A stretch of DNA of 64,000 nucleotides from positions 124,001 to 188,000 of the forward strand of contig PAAG01000060.1 in NCBI GenBank assembly GCA_002698785.1, read 5' to 3'. The notes under the pieces are model-generated. The model made no database searches. It was not told where the DNA came from and saw nothing but the letters and a program-made list of their open reading frames with translations. Position 1 is the first letter of the stretch, and the number at the start of each line of letters is the position of its first letter. This stretch comes from Verrucomicrobiales bacterium. GTDB lineage: Bacteria > Verrucomicrobiota > Verrucomicrobiia > Verrucomicrobiales > DEV007. The position numbers and the translations under genes are program-made. Below are positions 43,518 to 52,262 of this stretch, one piece after another.

Positions 43518-46500
43518 ATGAAACCCTTTTTTGTATCCCTGTTCTTCGCTTTGTCTGCCTGTCTCTCGATCCAAGGGGAGGAAAAATCCGACATCGACTC
43601 TGCGAAAGTAACGGCATTGTTAGGATCGTATCAGGAAGCCTTTGGTCATTCCGCTACCGGGCTCGCGTATCACAATCGCCTCGATGGTCCCAACGGTGAT
43701 GCCGTGCTGAGCTCGCCCGAGGAGATCGCCCGGCAGGAAGTCCGTGGAAAGTCGATGCCATGGGGATACGGGAGTGGCATCCAGGACATCGCGCTGGAAA
43801 ACGGGCAGGTCCTTTTCGCCCTGTGCGAGGCATACGATGCGACAGGCGACGAGTACTTTGCCGCCGAGGCACGACGCCTTTTCGACGCCATGCAGATCCT
43901 CGCGCGCATCAGTCCTGAGCCCGGCTTTGTGCCTCGCGGACCGCATCCCGATGGGAAAAGCTATTACCCCGATTCCTCCCGCGATCAGCACGCTGCCTAC
44001 ATCGAGGCGCTCTGGCGTTTTGGGAAGACCACGATCGCGACCGAAGAGGACAAGGCCTTCATCGCAGACACGCTCGACAAGATCGCCCGTCGCATGGAGA
44101 AAAACGATTGGAAGATCATGAACGAAGACAGCAGCGCTCGTGCGCACGTCGGCTTCACCTGGAAGCAGTTCACCACCGTCGGCGCCATTTCTCTGCTCAG
44201 CTCTCTCGCGCAGGTAGCCGATGCCACAGGCGATCCCCACTGGCAGGAACTCTATCAAACCTACAGCGATGAGAAAGACGGAGAACGCTGGACGAAATGG
44301 CTCGCGCCCGAAGCTCTCGAGATCGGCCCGCCGCTGACCTTGTATTCCAACCAGTTTTCCCAGGCCCTGACAGCCCTGCGTCGCATTGAAAAAGATCCCG
44401 CTCGGAAAAAGCAACTCGCCGAGTTCCAACGACGCTGGGCAGAAAGAGCGCTCGAGGCCAATGTCTTCGATCCGGAAAAATGGCGGCGTCTCGACTGGGC
44501 GGCCGATCGGGGAGAGGAAGAAATGCAGGCCCTTATCGATCCTATCGGACTCGACCTGACAAAGACCTACACCGTGCTCGATCTCTACGATGGCTACGAC
44601 CGCAGTCTGTGGGAGCATCCGGATTCGAAAACGCAGGGCGTCATGCACAAGCTGTGCTTTGGCCTTTGCACCGTCGCTCTGCATGGAGCCCTGCTTTCCG
44701 ATGATCCTGAGCTGCGCGAACGAGTGCTCCCGATCGTCGGGAGAATGGTGAAGGAGTTTTCCAAACACCACCAGAACTACCGTGGTGGCGAGAATTTCAA
44801 CCGCACCGTCATCCTCGGGCTGCTTGCCCTGGGGGAATCGCCACATGCCGCTGCGACATCGATACCCGAGATGCCTTTGGCGAAGTCGACCGGCTGGGGG
44901 CCGTGCATGGATGTCACCATCGTAGGAGACCGTCTCTACGCCATTGGAAAAGGAAAACTCTACACCGCCGACATTACCGATCCGAAAAATCCGAAGAAGC
45001 TGGGCGAGCTATCCGGTCTCGGGAATTCGCGCCAGATCGTTGTCGGGGAGGGGATCGCCTACATCACCGCTCGGGAGGATGGCGTCTTCATCGTCGATGT
45101 GAAAGACCCTGCCAAACCCACCTTGCTCTGTCACTACGACTCGATCGAGCTCGCTACCGGTGTCGATCTCGCGGGTGATATTCTCTTCGTTGCCCAGCGT
45201 CACTACGGTATCGAGCAGGTCGATGTATCCGATCCGAAAAATCCACGCCACCTCAGCTCCATTCGCACCGGGGAAGCGCAGTCGATCTTTTATCACGATG
45301 GCTTTGTCTACACCGGCGTGTGGGGGACCTCCGAAGTCGTCGTCGTCGACATGCACGACGCCCGCTCTCCGAAGATCGTTTCCAAAACCCCGCTCGATGG
45401 ATACGGCGATGGGCTCTGTGTGCATGATGGGATGCTCTACGCCGCCACTGGCCATCATTCCCGCGAGCCCCATCGGGAAGAAGGCGATCCCGGATATGGT
45501 CGCGGGCATGGGCTGGAGATCTTCGACCTTTCTGACCCTGCCAAGCCCACCTTTGTCAGTCGGGTCAAGTTCCCGAAATTCTACGCCATCGGTTTTGATA
45601 TGTGGGACGTCTCCGTTGTGAATGGCCATGCCTTTGTCGCCGACACACACAATGGCATCTTCGTCGTCGATGTTCGCGATCCCAAGGCGCCGGCCATCGT
45701 GGGGCGGACTCAGCTCGACATTCCCGAGGGTAAAGATGAGCCTGCCCTTTTTGGTGGGCTTGCTGTAGGGGATGGCATCATCTATGGCGCCGGAGGCTGG
45801 ACCGACCTGCACCTCATCGATGCGCCCGAGATCGCGAGCCCCATTGCCAAAGAGCCAGGAAAGCTCCCCGTGATCGGTCCCGAAGTCGAGCCTGACAATG
45901 AACGAATCCTTGCCGCCTATCGTCCCGAGGGCCAGGTCTGGAGTGTGGCGATGGCCGACGACCTTCCCTACGCCGTTGCCGCCTGTGGCAGTGCCGGAAT
46001 CCATGTCGTCCGCGTCGGAGAAGGAACGCTCGAGCCTGTCTCCGTCGTGCCGACCGACGACTTCACCACCTGCGTGTGTATCCAGGGGCGCACCGTCTTC
46101 GCGGCCGAGGGAACCGGGGGGATGTCCATCTGGGATCTCTCGCCCGACGGCCAGCTCACCCGCAAGGGCGTCTACGATGCCAAAGGGAAACGCGTGCGCT
46201 ACGTCGCCGTTCCTAAGCCGGGGAAACACGCCCTCCTCGAGGTCGGTTCCGGTCGTCTCCACATCGTCGACCTGTCTGACCCCACCCAGCCCCGCGTTGT
46301 CCTCGAGGATTCCCAGCACGGACTCTTCTACGGCTACCAGCTACTCGATCATCTCGTTGAGGGGCGCTACGCCGGAGCGTTCTGGCATGTGTCAGGACTG
46401 CACTGGTACGACCTTTCCACCGACCCGCCCACCTATCAGGGCAACCACCCGACCGGTCGCTTTGGCATGACCGAGGGGCTCGTACCGTTTCAGGGGGAAC

Positions 46501-46811
46501 TCCTCGCCACGCGGGGCAGGGGATACGTTCGTTTTGACTTCGAAGAGGACGGAGACTTCACCGACCTACCCATCCAGCGAGTCCCCGACACCTGGCTCGT
46601 CGGCAAGCCCACCCTGTATGAAAACCATCTCTACGTCGCCGATCGCGTGTTCGGCAGAGTCTTCATCGTTGATGTGAAAGACCCTGACAATCCCACCCTC
46701 ATCGATTCCTTTGAAACACCCGGCAATCCCGGACGCATCAAAACCACCCAATACGGCTACCTGCTACCGAATGGGTATGAGGGGCTGTCACTTTGTCGAA
46801 AGGTGGAGTGA
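43518..46811 (+). CDS. Secreted protein with alpha-toroid domain and LVIVD beta-propeller
   Basis: The 1097-residue protein has a signal peptide (FFVSLFFALSACLSIQG). Residues about 30-440 are helical with paired helices (DIALENGQVLFALCEAYDAT, DQHAAYIEALWRFG), like an (alpha/alpha)6 toroid of glycoside hydrolases or lyases, though I cannot name catalytic residues. The rest carries LVIVD-type repeats, for example LYTADITDPKNPKKLGEL and GVFIVDVKDPAKPTLL, and DNPTLIDSFETPGNP near the end. A polysaccharide-active or binding surface protein is inferred. Divergent from the kinase operon by 228 bases. Confidence 0.78.
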   Translation: MKPFFVSLFFALSACLSIQGEEKSDIDSAKVTALLGSYQEAFGHSATGLAYHNRLDGPNGDAVLSSPEEIARQEVRGKSMPWGYGSGIQDIALENGQVLFALCEAYDATGDEYFAAEARRLFDAMQILARISPEPGFVPRGPHPDGKSYYPDSSRDQHAAYIEALWRFGKTTIATEEDKAFIADTLDKIARRMEKNDWKIMNEDSSARAHVGFTWKQFTTVGAISLLSSLAQVADATGDPHWQELYQTYSDEKDGERWTKWLAPEALEIGPPLTLYSNQFSQALTALRRIEKDPARKKQLAEFQRRWAERALEANVFDPEKWRRLDWAADRGEEEMQALIDPIGLDLTKTYTVLDLYDGYDRSLWEHPDSKTQGVMHKLCFGLCTVALHGALLSDDPELRERVLPIVGRMVKEFSKHHQNYRGGENFNRTVILGLLALGESPHAAATSIPEMPLAKSTGWGPCMDVTIVGDRLYAIGKGKLYTADITDPKNPKKLGELSGLGNSRQIVVGEGIAYITAREDGVFIVDVKDPAKPTLLCHYDSIELATGVDLAGDILFVAQRHYGIEQVDVSDPKNPRHLSSIRTGEAQSIFYHDGFVYTGVWGTSEVVVVDMHDARSPKIVSKTPLDGYGDGLCVHDGMLYAATGHHSREPHREEGDPGYGRGHGLEIFDLSDPAKPTFVSRVKFPKFYAIGFDMWDVSVVNGHAFVADTHNGIFVVDVRDPKAPAIVGRTQLDIPEGKDEPALFGGLAVGDGIIYGAGGWTDLHLIDAPEIASPIAKEPGKLPVIGPEVEPDNERILAAYRPEGQVWSVAMADDLPYAVAACGSAGIHVVRVGEGTLEPVSVVPTDDFTTCVCIQGRTVFAAEGTGGMSIWDLSPDGQLTRKGVYDAKGKRVRYVAVPKPGKHALLEVGSGRLHIVDLSDPTQPRVVLEDSQHGLFYGYQLLDHLVEGRYAGAFWHVSGLHWYDLSTDPPTYQGNHPTGRFGMTEGLVPFQGELLATRGRGYVRFDFEEDGDFTDLPIQRVPDTWLVGKPTLYENHLYVADRVFGRVFIVDVKDPDNPTLIDSFETPGNPGRIKTTQYGYLLPNGYEGLSLCRKVE

Positions 46812-46827
46812 GGGGTGACACGGAGGC

Positions 46828-48054
46828 TTATCTCTTCTTTCCACCGATCCGTTTGTAGTCGTCAGGAATCTTCAACGCTTCTTTGGAGAGGACGCGCCGA
46901 TATTCCTTTTCCGTAGGGCTATGATAGAGAGTCATCTTGCCATCGACCCAGGCGATGTCGTAAACGGTGTTTGGCTTCTTTTTACTCTGCGATTCCAGGA
47001 CTAGTTTCCCATTCTCAACCCACCATCTGGTCCCACTTTCGTTGATGAAGGCAGAGCGGGGGCCGTGTTGCAGCATGAGAATTTCACCAAAGCATTTGCC
47101 GTCTTCCGACAGAGTGAGGAAGGCGTGGAACTCTGAGTTGACTCGTTCACCTGTGGATATGACCTCCGATTCGTGCCTGTCATATCCCCAATACCAGATG
47201 CCTGTCAGGTAAGTTTCGAGTTGAGTGGGATCGAAGGAATTCGCGAGGACGGGAGCGTCCATGGGCTCGGCCCTCATCGGTGGGGGAGTGATGTCTTCGA
47301 TGAGTCCTGTTGGGACTAGCGGATACACATTCAAATAATCAAATGTCGCCGCCTCCCCATCGTATTGCATGTCGAGCTCGGAGGCTTTCAGGTTTGCTGA
47401 TGTGGCAGAGAAGACATCGATCACGCTCCGACCGGTTCGATTGAGCTCGGCGAGTAGAGCCATCGTGAAGGGACTATGCGCGTCTCCGATCAATCCATCA
47501 GGCACCGATTTTCCCGGCGCGCCGGCATAGACGAGTAGGGAGCCCACGGCAAGGTCCTTCTGGCTGACACCCGGGGCACTGCCACGAATCTCCCGGCTTT
47601 CGGGAAACGGATTGTCCCGGCAGCAGTCGAGGACCATCATTTTGATCTTTGCGTTCGATTTCCCGATACTCGCGAGAACCGACTTCAGAGGCAGCGCGAA
47701 TTTGTCCAGGTCATCCGGGTGCTCCACCTTCGCATCGACAGGGAGGATGTAGTTTTCCCCTTTTCTTTCGACACCGTGGCCGGCATAGAAAAAGAGAATC
47801 GTGTCGGCCTCTTCCGCCTCCTCGCTGAACCTCTCGATGTGCCGCTTGAGATCGACGAGGCGTGCGTCGGCCAGGAAAGTCGTGCGATATCCCGTCGCGC
47901 CCAGGATCGTGCCAACAGCGCGCGCATCGTTGAGAGCGTTCGTGAGAGTATCTACATGGAGATATTCGTTGTTGCCCACGACCAGGGCGTGTCGCTTTTG
48001 GCCGAAGACCGGTGTGGCGAATCCCAGAATCAAAAGGAGAAAGAGTATCCTCAT
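46828..48054 (-). CDS. Exported caspase-like (peptidase C14) protein
   Basis: The 408-residue protein has a signal peptide (MRILFLLLILGFATPVFG) and a p20-type caspase domain: RHALVVGNNEYL start, catalytic His in FFYAGHGVE, catalytic Cys in MVLDCCRDNPF. Such metacaspase-like proteins cut after basic residues when active. The C-terminal 170 residues form an unrelated beta-rich part with several Trp (GIWYWGYDRHE, TRWWVENGKL). Being exported separates it from the cytoplasmic caspases of defence systems. A possible SD (AAAGGA) lies 11 bases before the ATG. Confidence 0.88.
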   Translation of the reverse strand: MRILFLLLILGFATPVFGQKRHALVVGNNEYLHVDTLTNALNDARAVGTILGATGYRTTFLADARLVDLKRHIERFSEEAEEADTILFFYAGHGVERKGENYILPVDAKVEHPDDLDKFALPLKSVLASIGKSNAKIKMMVLDCCRDNPFPESREIRGSAPGVSQKDLAVGSLLVYAGAPGKSVPDGLIGDAHSPFTMALLAELNRTGRSVIDVFSATSANLKASELDMQYDGEAATFDYLNVYPLVPTGLIEDITPPPMRAEPMDAPVLANSFDPTQLETYLTGIWYWGYDRHESEVISTGERVNSEFHAFLTLSEDGKCFGEILMLQHGPRSAFINESGTRWWVENGKLVLESQSKKKPNTVYDIAWVDGKMTLYHSPTEKEYRRVLSKEALKIPDDYKRIGGKKR

Positions 48055-48302
48055 CGTGATGCGTCCTTTCTGTTTTGCGCAGGGAGTAAGTAGATAGATT
48101 CTTTGAGCGCTCGATTTCTGCGCACATCGAGTAGGTATTTTTAACTAGACCTCGGAAAGCGCCGGGGCAAGCCGAACTTCCGTGACTTTCCACAATGGGT
48201 GGGGAAACGCGGTCGATCCGGCCCTTTTCCTATTTACGGCCGTTACGATATCCTTCCCGAACGAAAGAACCGTGTGATGTTATAATCGTGCGACTTCAGC
48301 CG

Positions 48303-49193
48303 CTACTCACGCAGCACCTTGTGCTTCGTCACTTTGCCGAGCGTGCCGGCGATGTCGATCGCGCGGACCTTGATCTTGTTTCTGCCCGGCTTCAGCTTTG
48401 CCCGATAGCGGAAGGCACCGCTCGTGGTCAGCATCTTCTTCTTGCGACCGACCTGGACGATTACCTTCTCGGTGGGGAGTATTCCGACGACCTTTCCTTT
48501 GATCGCGATGCGAGACCTGGACGTTGTCGAGCGTTTCCCCTTTGGCTTCTTCAATTTTACCTTGGGTCTTCCTTTCGGGACGATGTCAATGCTGAAGGAA
48601 TCGAAGCAAGGATAGACGTCGTCCTCATTATTCCGGATCACCTGGATTCTCAGGTTCCCGGTTTTCGTGGGTGCGGTGAAAGTGAAAGAGCGCTTCTGCC
48701 AGGGATTGACCTCTGTTCCAAGGAAGGTGGTATTGGCACCTACGAAAAATCCATAGAGGTCGCCCGGTTCATTTAAAACCGAGACTTCAATATTGCAGAA
48801 TTTAAGACCGGCTTGTGAATTGAATCCACATACATAGTAGGTGCACCTGTATTCCACCCCTGGGATGAATCCATCAAGTTCCTGTATGATGACGCTGTTG
48901 TCACCCATCTGATTCGGATCGCCGGCGGGATTGTTCCCGACAGGCATGGCCAGGAAGTCGACTCCGGATTGAGCCGCTCGCGAAACTCCGTCCGTGTAGA
49001 TCTGCGAATTTCCCATGATCAACGACCAGGCACCATAGGATGCGGGTGCCTCCTGCGTCATCGGGGTCGACAGGGAGTAGCCTTCAAAAGAGGCATCTTC
49101 GATCACGATCGGCCCCGCCCACGACACCGTGGCGAATGGAGAAAGGAGCAAAGCAGCGGCGAATACGGCGAGAGGGCGTGGTATCTGTTTCAT
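48303..49193 (-). CDS. Secreted two-domain protein with jelly-roll and Ig-like parts
   Basis: The 296-residue protein has a signal peptide (LAVFAAALLLSPFATVSWA). IVIEDASFEGYSL and later FDSFSIDIV frame a jelly-roll domain of carbohydrate-binding or DUF642-like type, and the C-terminal part (SRIAIKGKVVGILPTEKVIV, RAKLKPGRNKIKVRAIDIAG) reads as a glucodextranase-type Ig-like domain. It has no PEP-CTERM tail. Function unknown; surface binding is inferred. Confidence 0.7.
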   Translation of the reverse strand: MKQIPRPLAVFAAALLLSPFATVSWAGPIVIEDASFEGYSLSTPMTQEAPASYGAWSLIMGNSQIYTDGVSRAAQSGVDFLAMPVGNNPAGDPNQMGDNSVIIQELDGFIPGVEYRCTYYVCGFNSQAGLKFCNIEVSVLNEPGDLYGFFVGANTTFLGTEVNPWQKRSFTFTAPTKTGNLRIQVIRNNEDDVYPCFDSFSIDIVPKGRPKVKLKKPKGKRSTTSRSRIAIKGKVVGILPTEKVIVQVGRKKKMLTTSGAFRYRAKLKPGRNKIKVRAIDIAGTLGKVTKHKVLRE

Positions 49194-49514
49194 GGGACAT
49201 AGAAGGAAGAAAGCACCAGGAATGGTACTTTCAGGAAACAGGGGACTCCACTATACAGCAATAAAAATACCAGAAAAGTGCAAATGGGGAAATCCTGAAT
49301 TATTGCCGTGACATCCCGCGAGGAGCCACCACCCCCGTCCCCCGTTTAGCCTTGACGCGATGTTTTGCGGATACCTAGACTTCTTTGCGAAACCGCCCAT
49401 CCCGTATTCGATCCGCCGCAGACAGGTCGGCGAGAAGTGCCGACTCTGATCTCGTTGAAACGGGCCCCTGCCAGCATCACCCTGACACAACACCTTATCA
49501 AAGAGAACACCCCC
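49194..49514. other. Divergent intergenic region without a gene
   Basis: The region separates two genes reading outward. An open frame continues upstream of ATG 49515 but without a signal peptide, so it is not called. A possible promoter for the plus-strand gene is TTGACG at 49352-49357 with TAGACT at 49376-49381 (18-base spacer). Nothing else is evident. Confidence 0.4.
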
Positions 49515-50216
49515 ATGAAGCCCCGATATCTCATCGCAGTCATGACCTTGCTCCCCGTGGTGGGGCTCGCCGAGTTGCCGAAGGAAAGCGCCGACATCAT
49601 CGATAAGCTGAAGAGCTGGGAACTGGAAAAGCAAGTCGAGCTGCAACGGGAAATGAAAGCGAAGCGGGCACAGGTCGTGGAAGTCCTGCAGAGGCACTGG
49701 GAGGAAGCCGCGAAGGACGGCAATGCAACCGCCGCGCTCGCGATCGAGGAAGAGATTGCCCGCCTCATTCCGTCTGCCGAAGAACGCCCGAAGCTGGGAT
49801 CTGACATGAGAGACAAACCCGTGAAGCCCCCGCGCGAGGCGCATCGCGGCAAACACTCGTATTATCTCTGGATCGACAAAGAGGTGAGCTGGACCGAGGC
49901 ACAGGCCCAGTGCGAGAGGCTCGGCGGCAACCTCGTCTGTATCGAGAGCGACGAAGAATGGCAGGAAATCATGCAGTTTCGGGACGACCAGGGATACCGG
50001 GGCAGGCGTTTCTGGATCGGATTCGCCGCCCCCGCCGGGGAGAACGACTACCAATGGGTGAACGGCAGCGAGAAAGACTTTGAGAACTGGGGCGCATCAC
50101 CCCAGAGCAAACCCGAGACCACCGGCGTCGCCGCCGGGATGAACGGATCCTGGCTTGCCTACCCCAAAGACCAGACCCAGGGCGTGGTTGGATTTATTTG
50201 TGAGTGGCCGAAGTAG
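49515..50216 (+). CDS. Secreted C-type-lectin-fold protein
   Basis: ATG 49515 (233 residues) provides the signal peptide (RYLIAVMTLLPVVGLAE). A charged coiled coil follows (about 25-85), then a C-type lectin-like domain: SWTEAQAQCERLGGNLVCIES, FWIGFAAP, YQWVNGSEKDFENWG and GFICEWPK contain the conserved Cys, WIG and final Cys/W. Sugar or protein ligand unknown. It is followed by 216 bases without a gene before the island. Confidence 0.85.
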   Translation: MKPRYLIAVMTLLPVVGLAELPKESADIIDKLKSWELEKQVELQREMKAKRAQVVEVLQRHWEEAAKDGNATAALAIEEEIARLIPSAEERPKLGSDMRDKPVKPPREAHRGKHSYYLWIDKEVSWTEAQAQCERLGGNLVCIESDEEWQEIMQFRDDQGYRGRRFWIGFAAPAGENDYQWVNGSEKDFENWGASPQSKPETTGVAAGMNGSWLAYPKDQTQGVVGFICEWPK

Positions 50217-50432
50217 GGGTGGGAGGTGGTCGCTACGTTTGCTGTGGTATCCACCGTTAAATGGGTTTTGCCCATATTGATTACGATTGTTTTGTAGTGA
50301 CGCGACTAACTGTTGGTGTGGAGCTTTGGATAGGATTGATTCCTCGGAAGGGAATTATGTCTAATTGGAATGAATCAAGATAGCATGATTCACTAAGAAA
50401 TAATTGAACAGGCAATAGCTCGCAGGTCGCTC

Positions 50433-50819
50433 TTATTTCACCTCTTCTCGAATATCGAGAGACTTGAGAATTTTGTTAGCAAGACCTCGTGATATCTTTT
50501 GTGGAATAATGGCGTGGGAAGGGTATCCATCAAGAGGGTCAGGCTCCACACTCAACCGAGTCGGATTGGCCTCAAAATTCGACCCGATATCCATAAGGCT
50601 CTGAACATTTATGATCCCGATTCTATCGAGAAGTCTCTCAGGAGGCTTTTCAACATTCTTTCGAAAAACTGTCCAAGTGTCTTCGAGGGGAGTGATGCTA
50701 AGCCTGCTTACTGAAGTCTCAGCTCCTTTAAACAAACTTGCGGAAAGTATCCCGGTTTCTGCATCCCATTTGTCAGAGCAAATTGCTCTCGCAATGTCTT
50801 CGGTTCCTGAAACAGACAT
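50433..50819 (-). CDS. Third protein of the AT-richer TIGR04255 operon, unknown function
   Basis: The 128-residue protein (MSVSGTEDIARAICSDKWDAE start) has no signal, membrane segment or motif I can name. It lies 8 bases after the stop of the gene at 50828 and is the last of three same-strand genes whose base composition is lower in G+C than the neighbours. SISSLDIREEV-like ending is helical. Operon and composition suggest acquired DNA; the function may be defence or regulation but nothing in the sequence proves it. Confidence 0.62.
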   Translation of the reverse strand: MSVSGTEDIARAICSDKWDAETGILSASLFKGAETSVSRLSITPLEDTWTVFRKNVEKPPERLLDRIGIINVQSLMDIGSNFEANPTRLSVEPDPLDGYPSHAIIPQKISRGLANKILKSLDIREEVK

Positions 50820-50827
50820 AATAAATT

Positions 50828-51295
50828 TCAGCCAGCGAAGAACCTATCGATGATTTCATCGAGACGGTCATAGGAATACTGATCGTCTATTCCCGATCCT
50901 TCGATGTAAACTTCAAAGTCCTTTGGTCCAAACTCGATTTGAACCTGTTCATCCGCATCATCTAGCCAAACCAATTCAAGGTTGCCCTCGTCGGTGAGAA
51001 ATACTGAAGCTTTTGAATCTTTCGGTATCCGTAGTTTCTCAAGTGCTTCAAAGAATCTGTCCTGAGACCGAGGCGAAAGTGGACGTTGTTTCGATTCTCC
51101 CCACTGATCAGAAAAGCACGTGCGAAAATATTGCCATCGACCCCATCCATTGATTCCCAGTTTTCGCAAGATTGTCTGTTCACGCGCTGCATTGCCAGGT
51201 TCGAACTTCGTTATTCTCGAACGCGCCGGCTCGTCTGTGAAATCCAAGAAATTATCGGAATAGTGATAGGAACGCGGATTATCGGTGACAGTCAT
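50828..51295 (-). CDS. Second protein of the TIGR04255 operon, unknown function
   Basis: The 155-residue protein begins MTVTDNPRSYHYSDNFLDFT and has two recognisable halves: a helical one (ALEKLRIPKDSKASVFL) and a beta one (NLELVWLDDADEQVQIEFGP). No catalytic motif is seen. It is 9 bases behind the TIGR04255 gene and 8 before the next, so the three are co-transcribed and possibly form one complex. Confidence 0.65.
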   Translation of the reverse strand: MTVTDNPRSYHYSDNFLDFTDEPARSRITKFEPGNAAREQTILRKLGINGWGRWQYFRTCFSDQWGESKQRPLSPRSQDRFFEALEKLRIPKDSKASVFLTDEGNLELVWLDDADEQVQIEFGPKDFEVYIEGSGIDDQYSYDRLDEIIDRFFAG

Positions 51296-51304
51296 ATTGT
51301 TTTC

Positions 51305-52060
51305 TCAGGATCGTTCTTCAAATTCCGGATTTAGAGTTTGAAGAAACTCCTCTTTTAATAAACCAAAAAATACCTCCTTATTCAAGCGGTGTGCATCGTC
51401 GAATTTGTCTAACCCATTCTCAAATAGGTCAAACTTGGAGGCCGAGAGGGAAACATCCAAGTCTAAAATGCTGCCTGTTCTTGCTTCTCCTTTGGTCTCG
51501 ACGAACACACTATTGTTGAGCGTTAATCTGGACAGAAAATCTTCTCTGTTGAAGACAGTTGTGAGGTTCATCTCGGTCCCAGTCATGGGAACGCCAGCAC
51601 AGTTTGTCTCAATCACTAGATTTTGAAACAGATCACCCTCGAAAAAATCGATATATCGCATCCCTAACCGCTCACCTTCATCGACAAAATCTGCTGATTC
51701 TATCTGGGAAATCAGCCATTCAATTTCATTTCTGACTCGATTCCAACCTGGGTAATTTTCATTGGATCGAAGTGAAATTACGCGAGGACCCAGATGGATC
51801 TCGAACTCCTTCCCCACAAACTTGGACAAGGGCTTATGAGAAAAACGGGGTTCGCTCTTGCGGATTTCATCCGGCAGATTGCTTAGGGGTAGCGGTTCCG
51901 GGCGGCCATATTTATCTCTGATTTTCGGGAAAAGCAGCCCAGGTATCAAAGTCCAGCCTGCGGAGGTGATGAACCGAATTTCCAAAACCGCTTCAATAAT
52001 AGGGCACGGAGATATCTTTATTGGGAGGCGGTCTGGTATGGGGATTGCGAAGTTACTCAT
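51305..52060 (-). CDS. TIGR04255 family protein
   Basis: The 251-residue protein shows the family pattern I recall: an N-terminal CPIIEAVLEIRF segment, GERLGMRYIDFFE in the middle and a C-terminal AHRLNKEVFFGLLKEEFLQ followed by LNPEF. Members are scattered across bacteria, of about this length, with no known activity. It is the first gene of a three-gene operon whose other members are unknown. Together with the sporadic distribution and lower G+C this makes a candidate accessory (defence-like) system. Confidence 0.8.
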   Translation of the reverse strand: MSNFAIPIPDRLPIKISPCPIIEAVLEIRFITSAGWTLIPGLLFPKIRDKYGRPEPLPLSNLPDEIRKSEPRFSHKPLSKFVGKEFEIHLGPRVISLRSNENYPGWNRVRNEIEWLISQIESADFVDEGERLGMRYIDFFEGDLFQNLVIETNCAGVPMTGTEMNLTTVFNREDFLSRLTLNNSVFVETKGEARTGSILDLDVSLSASKFDLFENGLDKFDDAHRLNKEVFFGLLKEEFLQTLNPEFEERS

Positions 52061-52205
52061 TTAGAGTCATTGGAATCTTGTGCGCTAGGAAGGTGCTGCA
52101 AGTGATTTCTGAGGAGGGAACGACAAAATCATAGCATTTTAGTTCACGTTTTTACGTTTTTCCCCAATCACTGTTATATTTTGAGAATCTGCGGCACCCG
52201 GGCCA

Positions 52206-52256
52206 CCCCCAAAACCCCCAAAAAGGGTATTTTGACGATTTTGGGGGTTTTGGGGG
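52206..52256. repeat. C/G-run inverted repeat A behind the DUF3987 gene
   Basis: CCCCCAAAACCCCCAAAA (52206-52223) and its exact reverse complement (52239-52256) form an 18-bp perfect inverted repeat around 15 bases. It sits 6 bases past the stop of the DUF3987 gene. Its reverse complement shares a 27-base start with repeat B at 53728. The G-runs could fold as a quadruplex and the hairpin could end transcription. Confidence 0.75.
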
Positions 52257-52262
52257 CTGGGG

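Noticed and set aside
50217-50432. Island boundary with attachment site
   Set aside because: No tRNA gene, integrase or matching direct repeat could be found by eye.
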